A stretch of 64,000 nucleotides of DNA from Malachius bipustulatus (Eukaryota > Arthropoda > Insecta > Coleoptera > Melyridae): positions 29,235,867-29,299,866 of the forward strand of contig OU342630.1 of NCBI GenBank assembly GCA_910589415.1. The letters run 5' to 3'. The position numbers and the translations under genes were made by a program. Of the stretch, positions 23,714-34,290 are shown one piece after another (position 1 is the first letter of the stretch; each line of letters starts with the position of its first letter). The notes under the pieces were generated by a model. The model saw only the letters and a program-made list of their open reading frames with translations. It had not been told where the DNA came from and did no database searches.

Positions 23714-24343
23714 TATACAGGGTGATCCCGAAATGGCGGACACGGACAGCACCACAGCATCCATTGTGGATTAAGTTTTATTTACTGTTTTCTCCAGTAT
23801 GGCTCCCTTAAGAAGATATGACCACTTTTGTGGAAAAAAAAGTCACAACACTGCACTACCGTTCTTAAGGCAAAAATAATGTGTAGGTCTACAATAATAC
23901 CCAGATAGATATTACCATGGAAACATATGAAATGTTCAACAATGTTCAAAATAATAATCGTTGCAAGGAAACATATCCGATAATATTATTCAAAATCTAT
24001 TTTAGTTGCATTGTTGAGCTCGAATTTGAACAACGATGCCACATTGAAAAATTTTGTCGAACTCAGGGAATAGGTAAACTTTGAATGCCTGTAATTCCGT
24101 TCCTGATAATAATAAAAATAAAACGCAAACGCTATCGTAATAGTTATGTCAAATCATGTGCTTTGCCATTGGAGGTTGTTTAAATTTGACTGCCGTTTTG
24201 ATTTAAAGTTTAGAAAAAGGACACCCTATATATCAGTAACGAAGGCGAGGAGACAATTTTTGTTTTAAATTTACAGTCTTTCTGAACATCCTCTACAACA
24301 CCCTGTATACCATGTCCGCCATTTCGGGATCACTCTGTATACA
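23714..24343 (+). mobile_element. TIR element FB5, copy A (ATCCCGAAATGGCGGACACGG ends)
   Basis: The left end TATACAGGGTGATCCCGAAA with TGGCGGACACGGACAGCACC and the right end ATGTCCGCCATTTCGGGATC with ACTCTGTATAC form TIRs of about 25 bp. The inside (about 580 bp) is not palindromic. It contains GTATGGCTCCCTTAAGAAGA and GTTATGTCAAATCATGTGCT. A second copy, inverted, is at 30631-31271. Confidence 0.88.
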
Positions 24344-24506
24344 TAATATTATTTAAAAATATTTGATTTGTTTTGGCTGTAGGTAATATACCTACGAAAT
24401 ATTGAAAATTGTGTTGGAATTGCAGCCAATTACACAGATTTATATTACTCTTTTTTCTTTTAATAAACCCAAGCTTTCGATCCTTTCTTTAGCGTCTTAA
24501 ACGGCC

Positions 24507-25086
24507 CTTTATAAAAGGGCCATTCCATATTTGAATCATTTCGGTTAAATCGACATATTTTTTACCCAGAAATTCATGAAACGTTATTGTTGAAATTCTT
24601 ATTTAAATAAAAAAGAGATTTTCAGAAATAGGTTATTTTTCAGTAGTGTAGGTCTATCATTAAAAATTAATTACGGGAAAACGATGCAAGATACGAAACT
24701 TTTATAAAAATACACAGAGTTTGTCAATACTTTAGTTTTTGTATAAAAAATACATAATCGATCAGTGGCGTGCGGATAAAAATGCTCTGAAGTAAAAAGT
24801 GAGACGTGACATCAAAAACAGGAACACCCTGTACGTCAATGTTTTTTAAAACTATATCAGTTTGTTACTCTTAACAGTAAAAGTAGACGGTACAGTTTTG
24901 AAGTTTCTTAGTTAATCCTTTTTTGACTATTCTGGAAAACGTAATTTTGGTTAGCCCCATTTTACGGAATTATCTTGAAAAGGGTGCCTTTTTGGACATA
25001 GACAATTTCGGTTAAAACGTCATATTTTTTACCCGGGAATCTGTGGTGTAGAGCGTTGGTGGTACCTTTTAACGACACCCTGTATA
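24507..25086. mobile_element. Half copy of the FB10 family
   Basis: It carries one arm only: GACGTGACATCAAAAACAGG, AACACCCTGTACGTCAATGT, AAGGGTGCCTTTTTGGACAT, GAGCGTTGGTGGTACCTTTT and the end GACACCCTGTATA. The same order occurs in the right arm of FB10 at 60600-61031. Confidence 0.8.
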
Positions 25087-26092
25087 CAAGAGAGAGACAA
25101 AATTTTGATAAATACTACCTTTAAAGATAAGCCTTTTGGGAAACCATGCTGTTGAAATTTCTATAGACGATATAGAAGTTCGTGATTAAAGATGAAATAA
25201 TGAAAACATCCTTATTATCTTGTAAGTTTCATCAAATTTAAAACCCAAATTTAATCCCCTCTCCAAGTACAAAATTGCATATTGAAATCTCTTTCTCGCC
25301 ACTTCAATTTAAATCCACCGTAACCGAGAACTCCTGCCTGCTAATTTTTCAACGTGAGATTTAGAAAACTTCGCAAAACCGGCAGTCACTTAAGGGGTGA
25401 TGGGAATTTAATTTTGCCGGTCGTAATTTAATTTTGATTGGAGTTTAATTGTTTGTTCTTAAAATTTTCTTTGCGCAGTGTTTGAAGTGGATGGAATCGA
25501 GTTTGCCGCAGGAACATATACCCAAACATTTATTTGATCGGCAGGAAAGGATAAAAATTTTAATTAAATTTAAAATTAAATTCACTGATTCGGTTTGTAG
25601 TCGTTAATTAGAAACGTCACTTGAAAATGTAATTTTAAATTTTGATCAATTATCAGCGAAACGGCGATGGGCTGTCAATAAGATATCGGAAACGCTCGGC
25701 AGTGGAGTGGATGGAGAATTTGCAAAAAGTAAATTGAATTTAATTAAAATTGAAGGGAGTTGTCACGATGTAGAAGATAATCAATTTCCAATTTTTACTA
25801 AATTTCAAGTTAGTTGCAGCTTCGTTAAAACAAGAAATAGCGCTAAATGATACTCAAAATCTAAGTTCAATCTACAAAATGTTTCAGAGATATAGGGACA
25901 AATTTAAACAGGTAATTCCTCTTGTAAATGTAAATGTAAGCTGAAAATAATATACATATTGTAAAACAAGTGCACAAAGTAGCATATTTCTCACGAGTGT
26001 GAAAATGTTGCGGTATGAGACGAAGTCTAGTGATAAGTCGAACTATAAGTGAAAATGAATGCAAATACCTTGTATTTCAAGATACCTACATA
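25087..26092. other. AT-rich spacer
   Basis: Rich in TTTAATTTTAAA-like words; no gene recognised. Confidence 0.45.
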
Positions 26093-27384
26093 CGAGGGCG
26101 GTCCGATAAGTACTTAGCCTACAAAAGAAAAACGAAAATTTTGGAAACGTGGCGATTTATTTCTCAACGTAGTGTCCTTTTAGCTCGATACACTTGACCC
26201 AGCGATGCTCTAACTTCTTTAACCCGTCTGAAAAATACGTTTTCTCGAGGTCTGCAAAGTATGCCTCCGTGGCGGCGATGACCTCCTCATTCGACTCAAA
26301 TTTCTGCCCGCCGAGTGACTTTTTCAAGTTTGGAAATAAATAGAAGTCGCACGGGGCCAAATCTGGGGAATATGGTGGATGGGGCAGCAGTTCGTAGCCC
26401 AATTCGACCAATTTGGCCGTGACGACGGCGGAGGTGTGGGCCGGTGCGTTGTCATGATGGAAGAGCACTTTTTTCTTCGCCAAATGGGGCCGGTTTTTCT
26501 ACAATTAGGCGTCGAGTCGGCCCAATAATTCGCCATAGTACAGCCCTGTGATCGTTTTCCCCTTCTCCAGGTAGTCGATGTAGATCACACCTTCTGAATC
26601 CCAGAAAACGGTGGCCATCACCTTTCCGGCCGATAGTACAGTCTTCGCCTTCTTCGGAGCACGTTCGCCGGATGAAGGCCACTGTTTCGACTGTTCCTTG
26701 GTCTCTGGCGTGTACCAGTGGATCCATGTTTCGTCGACGGTCATGAAACGACGCAGAAACTCCTTCGGATTGCGCTTAAACAACGTCAAACACTTCTCTG
26801 AAGTGGTCTCACGGTTGCGCTTGTTGTCCGGAGTGAGCAAACGCGGCACCCATCGCGCCGACAGCTTTCTCATGCCCAAAATTTCATTCAGGACATGACC
26901 CACGCGGTTTTTTGAGATGCCTACTGTCTCAGCTCTCTCGCGTACCTTCAATCGACGGTCTGCCAATACGAGGTCAAGGATTTTTGTCACGGTATCCTCC
27001 GTAGTAGCCGTTTTCGGGGCACCTGAGGGTGATTCATCAAAAACCGACGTGCAACCACGCTGAAATTCGTTAAATCAATTTTTGACGGTCGCCATCGAAG
27101 GAGAAGAGTCACCGTACACAGCATCCAAGCGTTCTTTGATTTCGCTGCGTGATTTCCCTTCCAAAAACAAGAATCGAATCACCGACCGATATTGCTCTTT
27201 TTCCATTTCCGCGGAAAATCGGTGCACACCCGCTTCCACACGCGGTGAATACAAAACTAGGAGTCCGATTCGGCTGAAATTTTGACAGTAGCCGTCTACG
27301 AGAATGTACTACACGATAGTAAATTTATCTTGCGATAGTGGCGCCATCGGGCAGTGAGGCTAAGTACTTATCGGACCGCCCTCG
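26093..27384 (-). mobile_element. Mariner transposon, full length with intact terminal inverted repeats
   Basis: A 1292-bp element bounded by perfect 28-bp inverted repeats starting CGAGGGCGGTCCGATAAGTA, flanked on both sides by TA (26091-26092 and 27385-27386), the target duplication of the Tc1/mariner superfamily. The transposase lies on the minus strand and spans nearly the whole element. The interior is clearly more GC-rich than its surroundings, as expected for a fairly recent arrival. It lies inside AT-rich DNA with no detectable host gene. Confidence 0.95.
26157..27206 (-). pseudogene. Mariner (DD34D) transposase with three nonsense codons
   Basis: One reading frame of 350 codons runs from ATG (27206-27204, MEKEQYRSVIRFLFLEGKS) to the stop at 26157, the usual mariner length. 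The helix-turn-helix DNA-binding half comes first, then the catalytic half with D residues in MTVDETW, FHHDNAPAHTS and YSPDLAPCDFYLF. I see three in-frame stops: TGA at 27077-27075, where the family has Trp (KN-stop-FNEFQRG), and TAA then TAG at about 26507-26499, between GELLGRLDA and the HHDNAPAH motif. No frameshift is needed. It cannot make a full transposase as written, but the ends look mobilisable if enzyme is supplied from another copy. Confidence 0.93.
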
Positions 27385-27429
27385 TACTTCACAAATTCTG
27401 TATATGATTATATTTTTAAATTGACCGAG

Positions 27430-27720
27430 GAAGTTGAGTACAGGTGGTTTCCACTATTGGAATTATTTTAGATTGAGTGCTTTAAAGTTATAAGTGCTCA
27501 AAATCGTAAGTTTTCATTTGGAAAGCAGTGTACATCGGAAACGGCACAAAATATTGGAAAACGGCTTACATGTCCCAATTTTAACTTTATTAGATACACA
27601 TGGTATACCTACTTTAAGTAAGTTGAAAGTTTATCGTTTCCAATATACTGTAGCCCGTTTCCAATACACTATAGCCCGAAAGTGCAGTAACTACTCTGTT
27701 ATGGAATAAAATTTTTAAAT
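27430..27720 (+). mobile_element. Single half-copy of the FB9/FB7 inner core
   Basis: TACAGGTGGTTTCCACTATT, TTTAGATTGAGTGCTTTAAA, GGAAACGGC, AAAACGGCTTACATGTCCCA and ATTTTAACTTT follow in the same order as in the left half of FB9. There is no mirror arm. It shows the core exists outside palindromes. Confidence 0.75.
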
Positions 27721-29734
27721 TGAAAATGAACAAGTCTCAATTTGAGTTTTTCCCTTATTGTCTTCCCTCCACTATTGTGATCATTTTTTTAGGACAGCCT
27801 ACCGTGTTTTTGCTGGATATAATAAACGGTCCAGATTTTCACTTATTTACGAGTATGAGAATACCTAGGAAGTGGGGTGAAAGTTGATTTTCACCTCAAG
27901 TTTTCAATATATAGGGTGATGAATTGCTAATTGAAAAAGTGGTAGTTACTCTCTTCACTCTTATTGAATTAAATTAGTTATTGTCAATTCAAAAATAATT
28001 GAAAACTATTTTTGAAAAAAGATATGACACGTCAACTTACTTTTCTGTTTTATATTATTTCTTCCACCTCTGTTGACAAACGAATCTAATATGATATAGT
28101 ACGTTCCCTAGTAGTAAGTCTCCATGAATTTACAAACTCTGTTTTCTAACGCATTATGAATACTACACCCCGCACTCAGTCAATTAAGGCTTAATTGCTT
28201 ACCGAGTTCGTTCGTTTGTTTTTGTGAAATTTTAATTACTTACAAACCTGATGTGGTGCCTTTCATCATAGTTATAAGGTCTGACGATGACATTTTATGT
28301 GTGCACTGGATGAAGGTCTATAGAAACTCCAATCTCGTCCCTCGTTTTCATTATATTATTATAGAGGCGGTATTGTTTTATTTGTTACACTAACAAATTT
28401 TATTCACCTCTATAATATGACTTCCCTTTAGTATATCAGGTGGAGGTTATCTAAACTTCATTCATAGTTTATAATTATGTTTAGTAAGTACTTATAAAAA
28501 TTATTCTATTCAGCTTTGATACAACTTGTACTGGCTTAAGGCATTTCCACAGGAGAACAAACAAGCATCTCCTTAGAAAAATATTTTAAACAAGTGTTCA
28601 TCTTATATCCATGAGATCACATAGAAGTTGCACAAAATTTTGTCAAGCACCTACTGCATCATTTCGTTACCTAAAAGATATTATTAAGTCACAGATTGGC
28701 GGACGATTATTTGTTACCCTACACTACAATCAATCCGATCCCTGGCAAGCAGATATATTTCACATGTGAAACGTCGAACAATTATAAACCATCTCATTGT
28801 TTTGTCAAAACTAGGGTCTCAACAATCTTGTACACTTTGATGCTCCGAGAACCCAATAAGTTTCGTATTTTATCCTTCTCCTAACAATATACAAGTTACT
28901 TTTTGCACCTCTTTCACTAAGGATCTAAACAAAGTCACAAACAGGTACTTAGACTTAGTTATTGTCCAAATACTTATGCTTGTTATTCAGAGTCAGAAAA
29001 TGCTTCTCTACCAAAAATCTACTTGCACTCTACGAATTGAAAATAAGCTCCAACCTCTCCTAATTTTTGTAAAGAAGTGACCAAAAAAACTCTTTGTCAT
29101 CCCAAGTTCCACAAAAAGAAGAAAAATCCATCTGATCGGACAGACTTCTATAATATAATAAGTTAGTTAAGTTAAGTTTTCCCGAATTTTTTGAACTCAT
29201 AAATGCATAAAAATTGATATATTCTTACCTCGGGGATATATTCGTAGACAAAACAATTGCAGGCAAAGAGTTTAAGAGTGAAATTATTCACGACGAAGTT
29301 CTAAATAACTGATCACTGTTATAGTTTCGGCTTGAAAACTGACAGAGGGAATAGAGTTTTAGTTAGGGAACGTTTAAAGATTTCTACAGTATTCATTTAA
29401 GAATAGAAAACTATGAAAGAATTCAGGCTGTATAGGTAATTAATCCAAATTATTTGAAGGTATTTGATTGCCGGACATTTGATTGCCATCTAAACACAGA
29501 TACTTTGATGCAAGACGAGATGCCAGACAGGCTGACGCCTATAATTATTAATGATTTCTTTGATGAGTTTCTTTTCGTCCTATTAGCTACCATTTAGGAT
29601 TAGGACCCTATGTCTTTTTTTGAATGTGTAATAACTACAGCATTACCTTAATTATTGTCTCTTTAACTAATTTTTTTTAACAACTTGCAACTTCACTACG
29701 ATTTAAGAGTTTTACAAAGTAAGTAAGCGCATTG
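27721..29734. other. AT-rich spacer
   Basis: No gene recognised. A lone TATAGGGTGATGAATTGC at 27911 resembles a TACAGGGTGATGAA end. Confidence 0.45.
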
Positions 29735-30300
29735 TATTCATTACCATCATGACGCCGACCGAGGTAGCGGTGAATGTAAAGTAGAAAAATAAACCTTGTA
29801 AAAGTTTTACAAAATTACCTTCAAGTGGACTAATGTGGTGTGATATGTGGTATTTTGAATCACCCAGGCAGCTTAAAATATTTTAAATACATCAAGTTGA
29901 ATGGAACAGAACAGACGAGGTAATAATGCTGCAAAGTCATAGAAGAATCGGAAGATAATGAAAATGAAGACGACACTCTTAATTTAACCGTTATTGTAGC
30001 CGGAACAGAGGAATATCGCGTTGAAAATTAAGAGGTAGGATATTTGAAATCAATTATTCAATGCAAGGAAAATATAATAGAAGACTTAAAAGACAAAATT
30101 GGTCTATTATACGAGAAAATATAGAGTTTATGAATAAAACTGAAGATGTAAAATTAAGAAGTGTTCCAAGAAAAAATGTAAATTGAGAAGCCATAAAAGT
30201 TAATAAAGGTGAAAATACAAAATACAACAGCGCCATCCGCTGCTGTGGAGATCAGGTAAGTTTGCAGTCTCATCGCCAGCAAGAGAACGATCTCAAAAAA
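29735..30300 (+). pseudogene. Possible retroelement ORF1 relic (zinc-finger-like, then coiled coil)
   Basis: Fragments such as SSGLMWCDMWYFESPRQLKI and then a coiled-coil-like IQCKENIIEDLKDKIGLLYE suggest the PHD-finger plus coiled-coil ORF1 of some LINEs. Several stops and frame changes are needed. A coding-looking splice-donor-like GATCAGGTAAGTTTG occurs at about 30250. The evidence is weak; it may equally be a decayed host exon. Confidence 0.25.
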
Positions 30301-30630
30301 TAAGGAGAAAATTATTGAAGATTAAGGAATGGAATCGAAACTACCTGAACTACTTCATGAACTGCTTCATGAACTACTGCAGTAGATTTTAACTGTCCAA
30401 AAAGAAAATTTAATAAAGGGTTGAATCATGAAGTAAACTGGATTACACATGAAATAGTGCAAAAAAGCGAATTGAAAAGCAATCTGTTTCTAAGGAAAGA
30501 CAAACTTTACAAACAGGTAATGTATTACAATTTTTGTAAAAAGCTCTGTAACTTGACAGCATGAAAACAACCCCCACTTCAGCATCTCCTTAGATATACT
30601 CCCCAACCTTAAAAAATGACTAGCATCCTA

Positions 30631-31271
30631 TATACAGGATGATCCCGAAATGGCGGACACGGAATACACGTGTCCCGTTGAAGACACGTTGTAGAGGATG
30701 TTCAGAAAGACTGTAAATTTAAAACAAAAATGGGTTCCTCGGCTTCGTTACCGAGATATAGGGTGTCCTTTTTATAAATTTTAAATCGAAATGGCGGTCA
30801 AATTTAAACAACCTCCACTGGCAAAACACATGGCTTCACATAACTATAACGATAGTGTTTGCTTTTTATTATTTTTATTTTCGGGAACGGAATTACAGGC
30901 ATTCACAGTTTACCTATTCCCTGTGTTCAACAAAATTTTTCCATGTGGCATCGTTGTTCGAATTCGAGATTTTGAATAATAATATCGAATTTGTATCTGC
31001 GCAACGATTATTGTTTTAAGCTTTGTTGTGTTTCCATTTCATATGTTTCCATGGTAACATCTATCTGGGTATTGTAGACCTACACATTATTTTTCTACCT
31101 GAAGAATGGTATCCAGTGCAGTGTTGTGACTTTATTTTCTACAAAAGTGGTAATACATATCTTCTTAAGGGAGCCATACTGGAGAAAATAGTAAATAAAA
31201 CTTTGAATCTTTAATCCACAATAGATGCTGTGGTGCTGTCCGTGTCCTCCATTTCGGGATCACCCTGTATA
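30631..31271 (-). mobile_element. TIR element FB5, copy B (inverted relative to copy A)
   Basis: The same 630-bp unit as copy A in the opposite orientation: TATCTTCTTAAGGGAGCCAT, AGATGCTGTGGTGCTGTCCG and GCTTCGTTACCGAGATATAG have counterparts in copy A. Differences include an extra ATACACGTGTCCCG near the left end. The apparent ORFs inside it are not genes. Confidence 0.87.
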
Positions 31272-31768
31272 TATTTTCATATTTTTAAAACAAGTATATG
31301 ATTTCTATTCAGCTGTTTTTCAGATTCAAAATTGGTTGAGAAATAACCAAAAAAGGTTCATCAATATGGTCATGACTTTTTATCTGAACTTTCTCTGAAT
31401 GACTTACGCTGTCAAAATTTATCAATAATTTAGTCATAATTTTTAACAGGCAGGTTATAGTCATTATTTCAATTCAAGTCCAGTTTTTAAATACTTAATT
31501 CTGATTTATGGGGAAATTTAAAAAAATAAAACAAGAACCAATTAAATCACTTTATCATGAACTTAATAATGACTATCACCTGTCAATTAAAAACTATGAC
31601 CAAATTATTGATAAATTTTGACAGCTAAAGTCTTTCAGAGAAAGTTCAGATAAATAGTCATGACCACCTTGATGAACATTTTCTTGGTTATATCTGAACC
31701 AATTTTAAAACTGAAAAAATAGCTGAATAGAGAACCAAATACTTGTTTTGAAAATACGGAAATATATA
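31268..31768. mobile_element. Foldback element FB6
   Basis: A 500-bp palindrome. Left arm: AAAACAAGTATATGATTTCT, TATTCAGCTGTTTTTCAG, GAACTTTCTCTGAATGACTT, CTGTCAAAATTTATCAATAA. Right arm: the reverse complements at 31580-31765. The loop is near 31500. Confidence 0.85.
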
Positions 31769-31870
31769 CAGGGTGCTATTCATTTTTTAAGGGTGGTGGC
31801 TGTAACTTAGGGGATGTAAAGGTGGGGGTTGTTTTCATTCTGTCATGTTATAGAGCTTTAAAAACTATAA

Positions 31871-32369
31871 TAAAATCCTCTTTATTCGGTACGATTATCT
31901 CAACCTGTATATTAGAAATGGTCTGGTCAATTAAGTCTGGGACAGCCTGTATAGTGGTATTATTGGTAGTGGTAATAATATCATTGTCATAATTCATGTG
32001 ATATTTTTTCATGTGTGTTTATTTTTGATATTATTATATAACACTGTATATGAACTGAATTTATATACTGACCTGTTCTACGCTACTGGGCAATTTTAGT
32101 GAACCAATACAGTCTATCTATCTATTGTAATTTTTTTCAAGCAGCCAGCAGCCTCTTGTACTTATACCTTATTAATGAAGTGAACGAAAAATGAGCGAAT
32201 TCTTTTCGGATCGACTAATGAATTTATAATCCATATCGAAATAATATGATAATGTGAAGACTTAATTTCAACTTTTCAATAAAAAATATTATTTCTCTTG
32301 TGTTATTGTTTCATAAAGGTAATTTGAAAATATTTTAACTGTTTATTAATTCAAATTTTATGACATAAA
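31871..32369. other. AT-rich spacer
   Basis: Nothing recognised. Confidence 0.45.
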
Positions 32370-34290
32370 TCGGTAGTATGGAAGGGGAACTAAAATGACT
32401 TAGTAAATGATTCACCCCCACCAACCCTTAAAGCTCCTGCCACTCCAATTATAAAATATTAAATAGAAACCCTCCACTTTTGATACATCATTGGAAAGAT
32501 CTTGAAAAATGCTCTTCAGCAATTACAGATAAAGTGACATTGTGACGAATATGTATACTGGGTGACATTTAAAGTTGCAATTACCGATATCTTTAATACT
32601 AAAAAAGATATCAAAATTACAAAAACCCCTTTGGGTGATATGGAAGGGAAACTAAAATTTGTGGCAAATCAAATAACTCACTTTTATCAACTCTTAAAGC
32701 TCCACACCCACTTACTTTACAAAAATCCTTTTCAATAATATCAAATAGTGACATTATGTCGAATATTCGGGGTTATCATTTAAAAAATTGAATTGGGTGC
32801 AGCTTAAGCAGGGTTGGTGAGGGTGAGTGATTTACTAATTTATTATGCTTCTGATTCTGTATTGCTTGAAATAGCTTTTGCAATTTAAAAAAAGTTCAGG
32901 TGTATTGGTTTGTCTGGTGTATTAATGAAATGCTTTTTTCAATGGCTTTCGAATCATGTATCACAAGTAGCAATGCCATTGTAAATTTTATAATTGGGTG
33001 GGTGAAGCTCAAGGGTTGGTGAGGATGAGTCATTTACTAACTGATTTTGGTTCCCCTTACGTATTGTAACTCAAATGACTTTTTTGCGATTTTTGATTGT
33101 GAAGCCAAAGCAGGGTGTTCATGAGGGTGAGTGATTTACCAGTTGATTTTGGTTTCTCTTTCGTATTGTAACTCAAACGAGTTTTTGATATTTTTTATGT
33201 ATTTTTTTTTTGCTTTAAAGATGCGCAAATTAAAGTGTAATATGTTCAGCCTATACAGGGTGTCCCAGCTTATTCGAAGCGATCTCTGTAGGCCAAACGA
33301 TGGACTTTTTCGAAATACTTTTTGAAAATTCAAGTACAGAATCACAATGGCCATAATTTAAAATTATTTTGGAGTATAAAGAGTGTCCCATATGACAGTG
33401 ACATATCAAAGTTATGTTTTTTTTTTAATGGAAAGCTCCTATGTTATTGCATTTTTAGATTGTCTGTGAAGAGGAAATAAAATTGGCTTTTACAGTTGGT
33501 GTTTAAATTCAGAAGTTTTTGAGTTATAAACAAGTGAATATCGTCATTTTTGAAGTTCAAGTACAACGAAAACGGCTAAAGATAGAGAAAAACGGCTTAC
33601 ATGTCCCTATTTTAACTTTTCATGTACTATCCTATGATGTGAAATGTTTATACAGGGTGATAAAAAATTTGAAAAATTCTCCACGGGTCGCCAAATAAAA
33701 AAATCAAAGAAAGTACAAATGTTTCTATACCATAGGATAGTACATAAAAAGTTAAAATAGGGATATGTAAGCCGTTTTTCTCTATCTTGAACCGTTTTCG
33801 TTGTACAGGGCGTTGAACTTCAAAAATGACGATTTTCACATGTTTATAACTCAAAAACTTATGAATTTAAACACCAACTGTAAAAGCCAATCTTATTTTC
33901 TCTTCTCAGACAATCTAAAAATGCAATAACATAGGAGCTTTCCATTAAAAAAAAACATAACTTTGATATGTCACTGTGATATGGGACACTCTTTATACTC
34001 CAAAATAATTTTAAATTATGGCCATTGTGATTCTGTACTTGAATTTTAAAAAGTTTTTTGAAAAAGTTCATCGTTTGGTCTACAGAGACCGCTTCGAATA
34101 AGCTGGGACATCCTGTATATCCGACAAAATATTACATTGTTTAGTATTACTGAGTTGCTATCTAATATGTTATAATTGGATAGGGTGGGGCTCTAAGGGT
34201 TGGTGGGAGTGAGTCATTTACTAAGTAATTTTGGTCCCTATTCGATATAAACCTAAAGGATTTTTGATATTTTTTTTATTTTGTTTTGAA
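32370..34290. repeat. Diverged repeat array in both orientations, split by FB7
   Basis: A unit around AGGGTTGGTGAGGGTGAGT, ATTTACTAA and TTTTGGTTCCC occurs on the plus strand near 32810, 33010, 33115 and 34195 and inverted near 32380-32440 and 32640-32705. Spacing is irregular (about 100 to 260 bp). FB7 is inserted between the last two plus-strand units. Confidence 0.6.
33252..34120. mobile_element. Foldback element FB7, four concentric layers
   Basis: Outer ends: TATACAGGGTGTCCCAGCTT and AAGCTGGGACATCCTGTATA. The second layer starts TATAAAGAGTGTCCCATATG (33377) and mirrors CATATCACAGTGACATATC (about 33967-33985). The third layer is GAAGTTCAAGTACAACGAAA (33553) opposite TTGTACAGGGCGTTGAACTT (33802). 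The innermost layer begins TTATACAGGGTGATAAAAAA (33650). Arms are very similar. The element sits inside a diverged repeat array (32370-34290). Confidence 0.92.

Larger units (their letters stand above)
30534..31870. mobile_element. Composite nest: outer inverted repeats around FB5-B and FB6
   Basis: The left arm (about 30534-30630) has ATGAAAACAACCCCCACTTC and CCTTAAAAAATGACTAGCAT; the right arm (31768-31870) has CAGGGTGCTATTCATTTTTT, GGTGGGGGTTGTTTTCATTC and GTTATAGAGCTTT. Between them lie two complete elements joined end to end, with ends written as TATATACAGG. The outer element seems to have been opened at its centre by the inner ones. Confidence 0.7.

Noticed and set aside
30791..31214. 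Frames of 62 and 63 codons
   Set aside because: They lie inside the non-coding element FB5-B, and copy A does not preserve them.
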